Shown piece by piece: positions 1-5,601 of a DNA stretch of 9,101 nt. Positions within the stretch are counted from its first letter, which is position 1. Every line of letters starts with the position of its first letter. Below the pieces are notes generated by a model. The model was given only the letters and a program-made list of their open reading frames with translations. It was not told where the DNA came from and made no database searches. The position numbers and the translations under genes were made by a program. The stretch comes from Ignavibacteriaceae bacterium (GTDB lineage Bacteria > Bacteroidota > Ignavibacteria > Ignavibacteriales > Ignavibacteriaceae), in NCBI GenBank assembly GCA_022865965.1, contig JALHTS010000053.1, positions 1 through 9,101 of the forward strand, given 5' to 3'.

Positions 1-1
1 T

Positions 2-460
2 GCCAGCAATTCCTTATTAGAAGCTTTAGTCTATGCATACAGAAGTTTCGAATACTTAAAACGATTTCTTAAAGAGAAACAATCCGATATTCCTGAAATA
101 CCTGAATGGGATGATTCAGGTACTTTAAGTGCAGACGAACATGTTTTGATCACCCATAGCTTAAAAGAAGTTAAGCAAACTATGGGGGATTATGTTGGAA
201 TTGTTCGCTCGAATCAAAGATTAGAAAGAGCATCTAAAAGAATTCATACAATTTTTATTGAAATAGAGGAGTTTTATAAAAAAACGAAAGTCTTTAATAA
301 ATTGTTAGAATTAAGAAATTTAATAACTTGCTCCCATATTATTATTAAATCAGCAAAGTTAAGAGAAGAAAGCAGGGGATTGCACTTCACAATTGATTAC
401 CCGGGTAAGTTACCTGACTTAGAAGTTAAAGATACGATAATAGAAAATGTTCACTCTTGA
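2..460 (+). CDS. nadB: L-aspartate oxidase, C-terminal part (5' end outside window)
   Basis: The frame is open from the left edge to a TGA at 458-460 and gives the last 152 residues. NadB is the cytoplasmic FAD enzyme that oxidises L-aspartate to iminoaspartate, the first step of de novo NAD synthesis, with NadA as the next enzyme. The visible part starts with ASNSLLEALVYAYR, the conserved end of the flavin domain. It continues through the C-terminal helical bundle of the succinate dehydrogenase/fumarate reductase flavoprotein family. Near the end it has ESRGLHFTIDYP, the NadB signature that carries a conserved arginine. No nadA or nadC is visible. The gene converges on the minus-strand phosphatase gene and their ends overlap by 10 bp. 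The assignment rests on these two motifs and the right C-terminal length. A general fumarate reductase flavoprotein is unlikely because of the ESRG..DYP ending. Confidence 0.9.
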   Translation, partial: ASNSLLEALVYAYRSFEYLKRFLKEKQSDIPEIPEWDDSGTLSADEHVLITHSLKEVKQTMGDYVGIVRSNQRLERASKRIHTIFIEIEEFYKKTKVFNKLLELRNLITCSHIIIKSAKLREESRGLHFTIDYPGKLPDLEVKDTIIENVHS

Positions 461-1377
461 TTATCAATCATAAACTTTACTATAGCTCCATACCTGATTC
501 CTTTAGTACTAGTATATACTTTATCTAATCTTAATAATTTCAATAAATTTAATAAAATAAGCGATCCAGCTAATATAATATCTTCACGTCCTTTCATAAT
601 ATCTTGCCATTTATTTTTTATTTCTTTCGAAGACATCAATGAGAGATCTGAAACTATTTTATTGATATCAAATAAATTCAGTTCACTTAATTCAATGACT
701 TTCTCATTAAAGTCCGTTAATTCGTGCTTGATACTTGATAAAGTTGTAGGCGTTCCAGCAATTGCAATAGGAAAGGCATTATTGACCGGAAAATCCTTTA
801 ATTCTCTAAATAATTTTTGAATATATTCATTAAGTAACTTAACTTGCTCCGGTGTTGGCGGATCATTAATAAAGAATTTCTCAGTAGCAGAAACTGCTCC
901 AATCTGAAAACTTTTTCTGAAGTGTAGATCATTTCTTGAACCGGATATAATTTCCGTACTCCCACCTCCAATATCTATTACCAGAAATTTATCTTTATCT
1001 AATATTCCAGAAGTTGCACCGAGAAATGAATAATATGCTTCTTCTTCACCTGATATAACTTTAATCTCATAATTAAATTCTTCACGGACTTCCCTGATAA
1101 TACATTCACTATTTGCAGCTATTCTAAATGCATTAGTAGCTGTTAGAATTACTTTTCTTACATCATAAGAATCAATGATTGTTTTATATTCTTTTAATAC
1201 TGTTTTAAGTAATTTGATTTTATCGGAATTTATAGTCAAACCTGGATTTAATCCTTTGCCTATTCTTGGCATTCTGTGTTCATTTCTTAAAGAGGTAAAT
1301 GTTTGATTCCTCAGATCTACCTCTGCAATTAATAGAAGAACCGTATTTGTGCCAATATCTATTGAAGCAATATTCAT
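451..1377 (-). CDS. Ppx/GppA-family phosphatase (exopolyphosphatase or pppGpp phosphohydrolase)
   Basis: This is a 308-residue protein of the actin-like ASKHA fold. Family members remove terminal phosphate from polyphosphate (Ppx) or from pppGpp (GppA) in the cytoplasm. Visible motifs are the first phosphate loop DIGTNT (residues 7-12), TNAFRIAAN (81-89, usually TSAxRxAxN), the SGEEEA segment (109-114) holding the likely catalytic glutamate, and the second phosphate loop DIGGGSTE (135-142). The length matches the short, two-lobed form of the family. The extra C-terminal HD-type domains of the roughly 500-residue E. coli Ppx and GppA are absent. Sequence alone does not separate Ppx from GppA in short forms, so no symbol is given. 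The ATG at 1377 is followed at once by MNIASIDIGTNT, the expected N-terminus. The gene diverges from the membrane protein gene at 1417, only 39 bp away, and overlaps the end of nadB by 10 bp. Confidence 0.9.
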   Translation of the reverse strand: MNIASIDIGTNTVLLLIAEVDLRNQTFTSLRNEHRMPRIGKGLNPGLTINSDKIKLLKTVLKEYKTIIDSYDVRKVILTATNAFRIAANSECIIREVREEFNYEIKVISGEEEAYYSFLGATSGILDKDKFLVIDIGGGSTEIISGSRNDLHFRKSFQIGAVSATEKFFINDPPTPEQVKLLNEYIQKLFRELKDFPVNNAFPIAIAGTPTTLSSIKHELTDFNEKVIELSELNLFDINKIVSDLSLMSSKEIKNKWQDIMKGREDIILAGSLILLNLLKLLRLDKVYTSTKGIRYGAIVKFMIDNQE

Positions 1378-1416
1378 AACTTTTTACTAATTTGATTTAA
1401 TATTTATTTTAAATTT

Positions 1417-1941
1417 ATGAAAAAACAATCATTCTTTTCTAAGTTATTTGCATCATTTGCATTGGTTTCCGGAAGTATATGGATAGGATCATATCTGGTA
1501 AAACTCTTTCTTATTTATCAGTTATTCGAACCAAAGGATTTAGTTCTAAAAGAGATGTTCTCAATAAATGATATTAATATAGTTATATTTTCTCTGCTGC
1601 CTGCTTTTATAACACCTTTTTTGGCTTATATAATTATGATTATTTCGTTTGTTCTTTTTCTATTATTTTCAAAAATCAGTATAAAGGAAAACGGGTGGTT
1701 ATTTATTTCTATAATGATAATTTTCATTACGCTTCCGTTTGAGTTCTATCTTTTGGTGATAGATTACAAAATTATTTCTTTATTGCTGCAATCATCATTC
1801 AATACAGATTCCATTATTATTCTTGTAAGAGATAGAATTACAGCTCTGAGCAGTTTTCCTATTATTGAAATATTAAGTTATTTAAGCATTTTATTTCTAA
1901 TTATATTTAAACCATTAACTGTTAAAAATAAAGTTACTTAA
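1417..1941 (+). CDS. hypothetical four-helix membrane protein
   Basis: I do not recognise a family for this 174-residue protein. It is strongly hydrophobic, with probable membrane segments at about residues 12-37, 53-84, 94-125 and 146-165. A lysine-rich N-terminus (MKKQ...SK) and a lysine-containing tail suggest that both ends face the cytoplasm. No catalytic motif, cysteine cluster or signal peptidase site is evident. The ATG at 1417 has no Shine-Dalgarno sequence before it; the 39 bp to the divergent phosphatase gene are almost pure A and T. Its TAA stop shares a base with the ATG of the next gene (TAATG at 1939-1943), so it is the first gene of a translationally coupled trio ending in aroQ. 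The context alone does not give a role. It is probably a real gene because of the coupling and the coherent helix pattern. Confidence 0.7.
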   Translation: MKKQSFFSKLFASFALVSGSIWIGSYLVKLFLIYQLFEPKDLVLKEMFSINDINIVIFSLLPAFITPFLAYIIMIISFVLFLLFSKISIKENGWLFISIMIIFITLPFEFYLLVIDYKIISLLLQSSFNTDSIIILVRDRITALSSFPIIEILSYLSILFLIIFKPLTVKNKVT

Positions 1942-2213
1942 TGAAAATCAAAGAGAAAGAGTTTGAAGATTTATTTCAGGATTTGAAGGCACTTGCTTCA
2001 CAACTTGGTGCTACTGTGAGATTTGAAAAGGGCGACTTTAAGGGCGGTTATTGTATCCTTAAGGAAAGCAAAGTAATTGTAATCAATAAAATGGCGAATC
2101 TCCAAAGGAAAGTTTTTATCCTGTCTATGGCATTAAAAGAACTTGGAGTTGACGATATTTATATTAATCCAAAGTTACGGGAAATAATTGAAGAAATGAG
2201 TGATGCTAAATGA
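1941..2213 (+). CDS. small conserved-looking hypothetical protein (90 aa)
   Basis: This is a soluble 90-residue protein. Residues 1-22 form a charged helix (KEKEFEDLFQDLKALASQLG). A probable beta hairpin follows (TVRFEKGDFKGGYCILKESKVIVIN, about 25-49), then a helix (residues 55-68) and a short tail, DDIYINPKLREIIEE, near the C-terminus. The GDFKGG..C turn followed by a hydrophobic strand resembles small uncharacterised proteins I associate with Bacteroidota/Chlorobi-type genomes. I cannot name a domain or function. The start is fixed by overlap with the preceding stop (TAATG), and its end overlaps the aroQ start (ATGA at 2210-2213). Such tight packing on both sides supports co-translation with aroQ. 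The single cysteine (38) does not suggest metal binding. Confidence 0.75.
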   Translation: MKIKEKEFEDLFQDLKALASQLGATVRFEKGDFKGGYCILKESKVIVINKMANLQRKVFILSMALKELGVDDIYINPKLREIIEEMSDAK

Positions 2214-2641
2214 AATTTATTATTATTAATGGTCCTAATTTGAATATGCTAGAAGATAGGGAGAAGGATCAATACGGAAATTTTTCATTGTGGGATATTG
2301 AAAATATTTTAAAGAAAGAATTCCCAAAAGTATCGGTTACATTTTATCAATCAAATTTAGAAGGTGATTTAGTTACTAAAATACACGAAGCGAATAAGGT
2401 ATATGATGGTCTAATAATAAATCCCGGAGGTTACGCTCATACATCCGTTGCAATACACGATGCTTTAGCTTTATGTAAAATTCCTAAAGTAGAGGTACAT
2501 CTTTCTAACATTTCTCGGCGTGAGGATTTCAGACAAAAGACTTTAACAGCAAAGCAGTGTAATGGATACATCTCCGGACTTAAAGAGATTAGTTATCTGT
2601 CAGGAGTTTATTCACTGATCAAAGTTATAGAGAACTACTAG
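2210..2641 (+). CDS. aroQ: type II 3-dehydroquinate dehydratase
   Basis: This enzyme dehydrates 3-dehydroquinate to 3-dehydroshikimate in the shikimate pathway. It is a cytoplasmic dodecamer of flavodoxin-like subunits. The 143-residue length is typical. The GPNLN motif lies at 8-12, with the active-site lid arginine R17 and the catalytic tyrosine Y22 in the DQYG context. EGDLV is at 51-55 and NPGGYAHTSVAIHDA at 71-85, giving N71 and H77. EVHLSN at 95-100 gives E95 and the catalytic H97, followed by R104 and R108. These match the known active-site set of the M. tuberculosis enzyme (R19, Y24, N75, H81, H101, R108, R112), so it should be active. The ATG overlaps the TGA of the preceding gene (ATGA), indicating translational coupling. 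No other aro gene is in view. A weak AT-only 7-bp hairpin (2640-2661) follows the stop and is unlikely to be an efficient terminator. Confidence 0.97.
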   Translation: MKFIIINGPNLNMLEDREKDQYGNFSLWDIENILKKEFPKVSVTFYQSNLEGDLVTKIHEANKVYDGLIINPGGYAHTSVAIHDALALCKIPKVEVHLSNISRREDFRQKTLTAKQCNGYISGLKEISYLSGVYSLIKVIENY

Positions 2642-2747
2642 AATAATAGTTGTTTTATTCTTACCTATTTCTTCTACTATCACACTTTAGTTCAATTCTA
2701 AATTCTTATTATTTCAACAAAATTCTATCTATCCCAAAAAGTTTTGA

Positions 2748-2783
2748 CTTTATTTAATAACTGCATCTTGCTATTAAATAAAG
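2748..2783. repeat. perfect 12-bp inverted repeat, possible MerR-type operator
   Basis: The left arm CTTTATTTAATA (2748-2759) and right arm TATTAAATAAAG (2772-2783) are exact reverse complements separated by a 12-nt spacer (2760-2771). It lies 31 bp before the MerR-type gene. It overlaps the possible -33 TTG (2768-2770), and the right arm falls inside the 20-nt promoter spacer. That is the location MerR-family dimers usually occupy, so autoregulation is a reasonable inference. There is no T-run directly after either arm and the stem is nearly all A-T, so a Rho-independent terminator for the aroQ operon is less likely. Confidence 0.55.
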
Positions 2784-2798
2784 CATTAGTTATTTTCG
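2768..2798 (+). promoter_or_regulatory. putative Bacteroidota-type promoter of the MerR gene
   Basis: TTG (2768-2770), then 20 nt, then TATTTTCG (2791-2798), which has one mismatch to the TAnnTTTG -7 box. The spacing fits the 19-21 nt expected between -33 and -7 elements. Transcription would begin only about 10 nt before the ATG, in keeping with the missing Shine-Dalgarno sequence. It overlaps the inverted repeat. Confidence 0.35.
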
Positions 2799-2814
2799 TT
2801 TCAACAAATTATCT

Positions 2815-3213
2815 ATGCTTATGAAAGACCTTTCAATAAAAAAGCTTTATTACTCAATTAGTGAAGTAAGCAAAATAGCCGGTATTGAGCAATATGTTTT
2901 GCGATACTGGGAAACAGAGTTTGAAGAGCTTAAACCGCAAAAAAACAGGGCAGGAAACAGAATATATACGAATAAGGATATTCAGTTAATTCTGCACATC
3001 AAAAATTTGCTTAGAGAAAGAAAATATACAATTGAGGGAGCAAAGAAAATTTTAGAGAATTATACGCCGGATAAAGTATTACAAGTGTCAGAACCGGAAA
3101 AAAATTCATTCTCGGATGCTGAACATGTACCGGTAAAAAAAGAAAAATCTACTCTAAAGAAAGACCTTGAAGAAATAAAAAGTATTTTAGAACTTCTTGT
3201 GTCAAAATTATAA
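2815..3213 (+). CDS. MerR-family transcriptional regulator
   Basis: This is a 132-residue DNA-binding protein. The MerR winged helix-turn-helix is clear: YSISEVSKIAGIEQYVLRYW at 13-32, a wing around NRAGNRIYT at 44-52, and the second helical pair, DIQLILHIKNLLRERKYT, running from 55 to 72, with the typical EGAKKIL at 74-80. A polar linker (about 85-112) follows, then a short amphipathic helix (KKDLEEIKSILELLVSKL, 115-132) that could be a dimerisation coiled coil. There is no cysteine, so it is not a thiol or mercury-type metal sensor, and there is no ligand-binding domain. It belongs to the small MerR type common in Bacteroidota-like genomes, whose targets I do not know. The ATG at 2815 and another at 2821 (MLM..) are both possible starts; neither has a Shine-Dalgarno sequence. 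Its stop lies 5 bp before a tRNA gene, and the inverted repeat upstream suggests autoregulation. Confidence 0.88.
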   Translation: MLMKDLSIKKLYYSISEVSKIAGIEQYVLRYWETEFEELKPQKNRAGNRIYTNKDIQLILHIKNLLRERKYTIEGAKKILENYTPDKVLQVSEPEKNSFSDAEHVPVKKEKSTLKKDLEEIKSILELLVSKL

Positions 3214-3218
3214 TATTA

Positions 3219-3292
3219 CGGAACGTGGCGCAGCCCGGTAGCGTACCTGAATGGGGTTCAGGTGGTCGGGGGTTCAAATCCCCCCGTTCCGA
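3219..3292 (+). tRNA. tRNA-Pro (anticodon GGG)
   Basis: A complete 74-nt cloverleaf. The acceptor stem is CGGAACG (3219-3225) with CGTTCCG (3285-3291) and discriminator A3292. The D arm is GCGC/GCGT with an AGCCCGGTA loop. The anticodon stem is CCTGA/TCAGG with loop ATGGGGT, giving anticodon GGG at 3253-3255 with G37 next to it, as in proline tRNAs. The T arm is GGGGG/CCCCC with loop TTCAAAT. CCA is not encoded (CTT follows), so it must be added by the nucleotidyltransferase. It reads CCC and CCU. It begins 5 bp after the MerR-type gene on the same strand and is probably co-transcribed with it. Confidence 0.96.
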
Positions 3293-3391
3293 CTTAATAA
3301 ATCCTTTCCCCGGTATCTCAACGCGCATTTTATTATCTGCATTTTTATATTATTCTTTTTGATTAAAGACCTGTTTTATTAAACAATATTA

Positions 3392-3399
3392 TAAATTTG
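3392..3399 (+). promoter_or_regulatory. putative -7 box (TAAATTTG) of the MetX-like hydrolase gene
   Basis: TAAATTTG fits TAnnTTTG exactly and lies 39 bp before the ATG at 3439. No convincing TTTG -33 element is found 19-21 nt upstream, only CCTG at 18 nt. The core TAAATTTGA followed by GCAA also occurs before the DUF362 gene at 5572. The rest of 3293-3438 is AT-rich, with T-runs after the tRNA and no strong hairpin. Confidence 0.4.
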
Positions 3400-3438
3400 A
3401 GCAACAAATTATTCTTTTATTTATAATAAAGAAGCAAA

Positions 3439-4449
3439 ATGAAAATAAAAATATTTCTTATCGTTTTTATATCTTCTTTCGCCATAAATGTCTTCTCACA
3501 ATCTGCACAGCAATTTGTCAATATCGGTGACTATAAACTTATTAATGATGAGATAATTAAAGATTGCAAAATCGGTTTCAGAACTTTTGGTACTTTAAAT
3601 GAAGATAAATCAAATGCAATAATTTATTGTTCCTGGTTTGGCGGCACTTCTGAAGCAATTGGAAGTCTTATTGAAAAGAAAAATTTTGTTGATACATCAA
3701 AATTTTACATAGTTGCTTTTGATGCTCTTGGGAATGGGATCTCTTCATCTCCATCTAATTATGAGAATGGTCCTTTTCCCGAAATTACTATAAGAGATAT
3801 GGTCAATTCACAGTATGAACTTCTTACAAAGCATTTGATATTAAATCATCTTTATGGTGCAGTAGGAGGCTCTATGGGCAGCATGCAGGTTTTGGAATGG
3901 GCTGTTGCTTACCCAGAATTTATTGAAAAAATTGTTGCTTATGTAAGCTCGCCAAAATTGACAAGCTATGATCTTCTTTGGAAGAATACTCAGTTGAAGC
4001 TGATTGAAACTTCAAAAAAATATGGAGTTTCTGAAAAGGAAATTAAAACAATTTCTGATATGATGACCGCACTGCTTGCTAGAACTCCTGATTATGTGAA
4101 TAAGAATATTAAAGTGGAAGAATTCCAATCGTATCTTTCATCGTTTGAAAAAGAACCTTCAATAATATTTACGCTCGATAATTACGTAGCTCAAATGAAG
4201 GCTATGATTAAACATGATATATCAAAATGTTTTGATAATTCAATGGGAGATGCAGCTAAACATATTCAGGCAGAACTTTTCATAATTATTTCAGAAAATG
4301 ATTTGATGGTTAATCCAACTACCTCTATTAAACTTGCTGAAATGACTTCGGCAAAGTTACTCGTTTTGGAAAATAATTGTGGACATCTTGCGGTTGGTTG
4401 TGAATTAGATAGATGCAGAAAAAAGATAAACAATTTCTTTGAGAAATAA
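3439..4449 (+). CDS. exported MetX-like alpha/beta hydrolase
   Basis: This is a 336-residue alpha/beta-hydrolase-fold protein of the homoserine acetyltransferase (MetX) superfamily. A signal peptide is clear: MKIKIF, a hydrophobic stretch to residue 18, and a likely cleavage site after about residue 20 (VFSQS). Export to the periplasm is therefore expected. The nucleophile elbow is GGSMG at 143-147 (S145), followed by SMQVLEWA as in MetX. The likely acid is D288 in SENDLMVNP and the likely base is H316 in NNCGHLA. Cytosolic MetX enzymes have no signal peptide, carry NPSGWWD-type and GHDxFL-type motifs, and use acetyl-CoA; those motifs and that location do not apply here. I therefore infer an esterase or acyl hydrolase of unknown substrate, not a methionine enzyme. 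Cysteines 314, 321 and 326 near the active histidine might form a disulfide. It is a single-gene unit converging on the CoA-binding gene, 3 bp from that gene's stop. Confidence 0.8.
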   Translation: MKIKIFLIVFISSFAINVFSQSAQQFVNIGDYKLINDEIIKDCKIGFRTFGTLNEDKSNAIIYCSWFGGTSEAIGSLIEKKNFVDTSKFYIVAFDALGNGISSSPSNYENGPFPEITIRDMVNSQYELLTKHLILNHLYGAVGGSMGSMQVLEWAVAYPEFIEKIVAYVSSPKLTSYDLLWKNTQLKLIETSKKYGVSEKEIKTISDMMTALLARTPDYVNKNIKVEEFQSYLSSFEKEPSIIFTLDNYVAQMKAMIKHDISKCFDNSMGDAAKHIQAELFIIISENDLMVNPTTSIKLAEMTSAKLLVLENNCGHLAVGCELDRCRKKINNFFEK

Positions 4450-4452
4450 AAA

Positions 4453-4905
4453 TTACTTGGATATTTGTCCGGTAGCTTTCCAAATCCATTTGTGTAATTT
4501 GTGAATCAGTCCAATTGGTTCTGTAAACATTATAACACATTGATTTTGTATTACATCCATTCCATTTTCTTCACAATATTTTACTGCTTCCGGAGAAACT
4601 GAGCCAAGTTGCATCCAAATCTGATTTATTCCGAGTTCATTTGCTTCTTTAACAACTTTCTCAGTTTCTGTTGGCAGTACTACTGTAACAATAGTATCTA
4701 CTTTACTCTGAATTTCTTTTAATGATTTATAAATAAGCTTACCGTTAATATTTCCACCATTTGGATTAACAGCAGAAACATTAAATTTTCTCTCTATAAG
4801 ATGATTGTAAATCGTAAATCCGAATCCTTTACTTTTTGAGGAAACTCCGACGATAGCGATATGTTTATCGTTTAGAAAATTCTTTGCTTTATTCTGATCT
4901 AACAT
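4453..4905 (-). CDS. CoA-binding domain protein (YccU/CoA_binding_2 type)
   Basis: This is a 150-residue Rossmann-fold protein matching the small CoA-binding family related to the N-terminal part of succinyl-CoA synthetase alpha chains and acyl-CoA synthetases. The nucleotide loop is IAIVGVSSKSKGFGF at 16-30. VNPNGG (46-51), TVVLP (74-78), IWMQLGSVS (96-104) and CVIMFTEP (123-130) follow in the family order. The binding fold is well supported, but the cellular role of these stand-alone proteins is not established. It is downstream of the six-helix membrane protein gene with a 23-bp gap, so they are probably one transcript. Its ATG is preceded by GAGG about 10 nt upstream, a fair ribosome binding site. 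The gene converges on the MetX-like gene with only 3 bp between stops and no visible terminator hairpin. Confidence 0.9.
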   Translation of the reverse strand: MLDQNKAKNFLNDKHIAIVGVSSKSKGFGFTIYNHLIERKFNVSAVNPNGGNINGKLIYKSLKEIQSKVDTIVTVVLPTETEKVVKEANELGINQIWMQLGSVSPEAVKYCEENGMDVIQNQCVIMFTEPIGLIHKLHKWIWKATGQISK

Positions 4906-4928
4906 TTAAAGTTAACCTCAATTTTTGT

Positions 4929-5450
4929 TCAGTTATTTCTTGAACTGCTAAATTTCTCGAAAAACAATACATAAACGGAAATTAATAAAATTGTAATTGC
5001 CTGATAATAAAAAGGTGTCGCAAAAAGTTTATCCGTTAAAATTCCGGTTTCGATTGAAACATATTTCAATAAATAATAAGCAATCTTGCTGACTATAATA
5101 CTTAATAGCAAGGAGATAATTCTGCTGTTAAGCTTCTTAACAAATACAAAGTATAGAATGACATTAAGCAAAAGCTCTGTGCTGAGAAGCCCTGCTTTAA
5201 CAAATGAAGGATGCGATGAAATAAGAAATGAAAATAGAGGCAATGTTAAAGCAATAATAAAAGTATTTCTCTTTGAGGTATGCAGCAAAGCAAACACTAA
5301 TGCAAATCTCATCGGTTCTAAATAATAAAGAGGAAATACTAGCAAATGAGATATTGCAGGAAGAAAATAAATAAATGATAAAACTACAAAATCAAAAATT
5401 ACGATCCCGCTATTTGATTTGATGACCGGTAAACTGATGACCTTTTCCAT
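4929..5450 (-). CDS. six-helix membrane protein, ECF transporter S-component-like
   Basis: This is a 173-residue hydrophobic protein with about six membrane segments (near 15-38, 45-57, 63-79, 86-105, 110-132 and 147-165). The size and helix number fit the substrate-binding S component of energy-coupling factor vitamin transporters. The stretches PAISHLLVFPLYYLEPMR (31-48), LTLPLFSFLISSHPSF (69-83) and TELLLNV (91-97) resemble that fold's conserved loops as I remember them. The family call is from pattern memory only, and the substrate cannot be inferred. No EcfT or EcfA gene is in the window. I chose the ATG at 5450 over a TTG 66 bases further upstream. AGAGG (5456-5460) sits 5 nt before the ATG, and a TAnnTTTG promoter lies between the two candidate starts, so the longer form would not be fully transcribed from it. 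The gene is followed by the CoA-binding gene and diverges from the DUF362 gene. Confidence 0.6.
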   Translation of the reverse strand: MEKVISLPVIKSNSGIVIFDFVVLSFIYFLPAISHLLVFPLYYLEPMRFALVFALLHTSKRNTFIIALTLPLFSFLISSHPSFVKAGLLSTELLLNVILYFVFVKKLNSRIISLLLSIIVSKIAYYLLKYVSIETGILTDKLFATPFYYQAITILLISVYVLFFEKFSSSRNN

Positions 5451-5455
5451 GCTTG

Positions 5456-5460
5456 CCTCT
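5456..5460 (-). promoter_or_regulatory. ribosome binding site that decides the S-component-like start
   Basis: AGAGG on the minus strand lies 5 nt before the ATG at 5450. The competing TTG start at 5516 has no such site. This makes the protein 173 rather than 195 residues. Confidence 0.7.
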
Positions 5461-5481
5461 GAAATAAATGAAATTGTGTTA

Positions 5482-5512
5482 CAAACATAATTGAAAAAAC
5501 TTACGCCTTCAA
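5482..5512 (-). promoter_or_regulatory. putative Bacteroidota-type promoter for the S-component-like gene
   Basis: On the minus strand, TTG (5512-5510), 20 nt, then TATGTTTG (5489-5482), an exact TAnnTTTG match at ideal spacing. The predicted transcript start is around 5475, leaving a leader of about 25 nt with the AGAGG site. It is divergent to the DUF362 promoter about 80 bp away. Confidence 0.55.
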
Positions 5513-5571
5513 CCAAAATATTATTCCCCGCAGAAAATTATTTTATTGTTTCTTTTTTACTATGAGACGTG

Positions 5572-5579
5572 TAAATTTG
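5572..5579 (+). promoter_or_regulatory. putative -7 box (TAAATTTG) of the DUF362/NapHG operon
   Basis: An exact TAnnTTTG match 22 bp before the ATG. A TTG lies at 5546-5548, 23 nt upstream, slightly too far for a standard -33 element. AAGGA at 5591-5595 is a good ribosome binding site, 6 nt before the ATG. The element shares the core TAAATTTGA, then GCAA, with the MetX-like gene's promoter. Confidence 0.45.
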
Positions 5580-5601
5580 AAGCAATTATTAAGGACTCAT
5601 T

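Noticed and set aside
2640..2661. 7-bp inverted repeat AGAATAA/TTATTCT at the aroQ stop, as a terminator
   Set aside because: The stem is almost all A-T with an 8-nt loop and no following T-run; it would be too unstable to count as a terminator.
3219..3292. The tRNA as an integration site for a mobile element
   Set aside because: No integrase, no duplicated tRNA 3' end and no change in base composition is visible next to it in this window.
4328..4540. Open frame of 70 codons on the minus strand
   Set aside because: It overlaps the well-supported ends of the MetX-like gene and the CoA-binding gene and has no domain-like character.
5086..5325. Open frame of 79 codons on the plus strand
   Set aside because: It lies antisense inside the S-component-like gene, which has a coherent helix pattern and a ribosome site.
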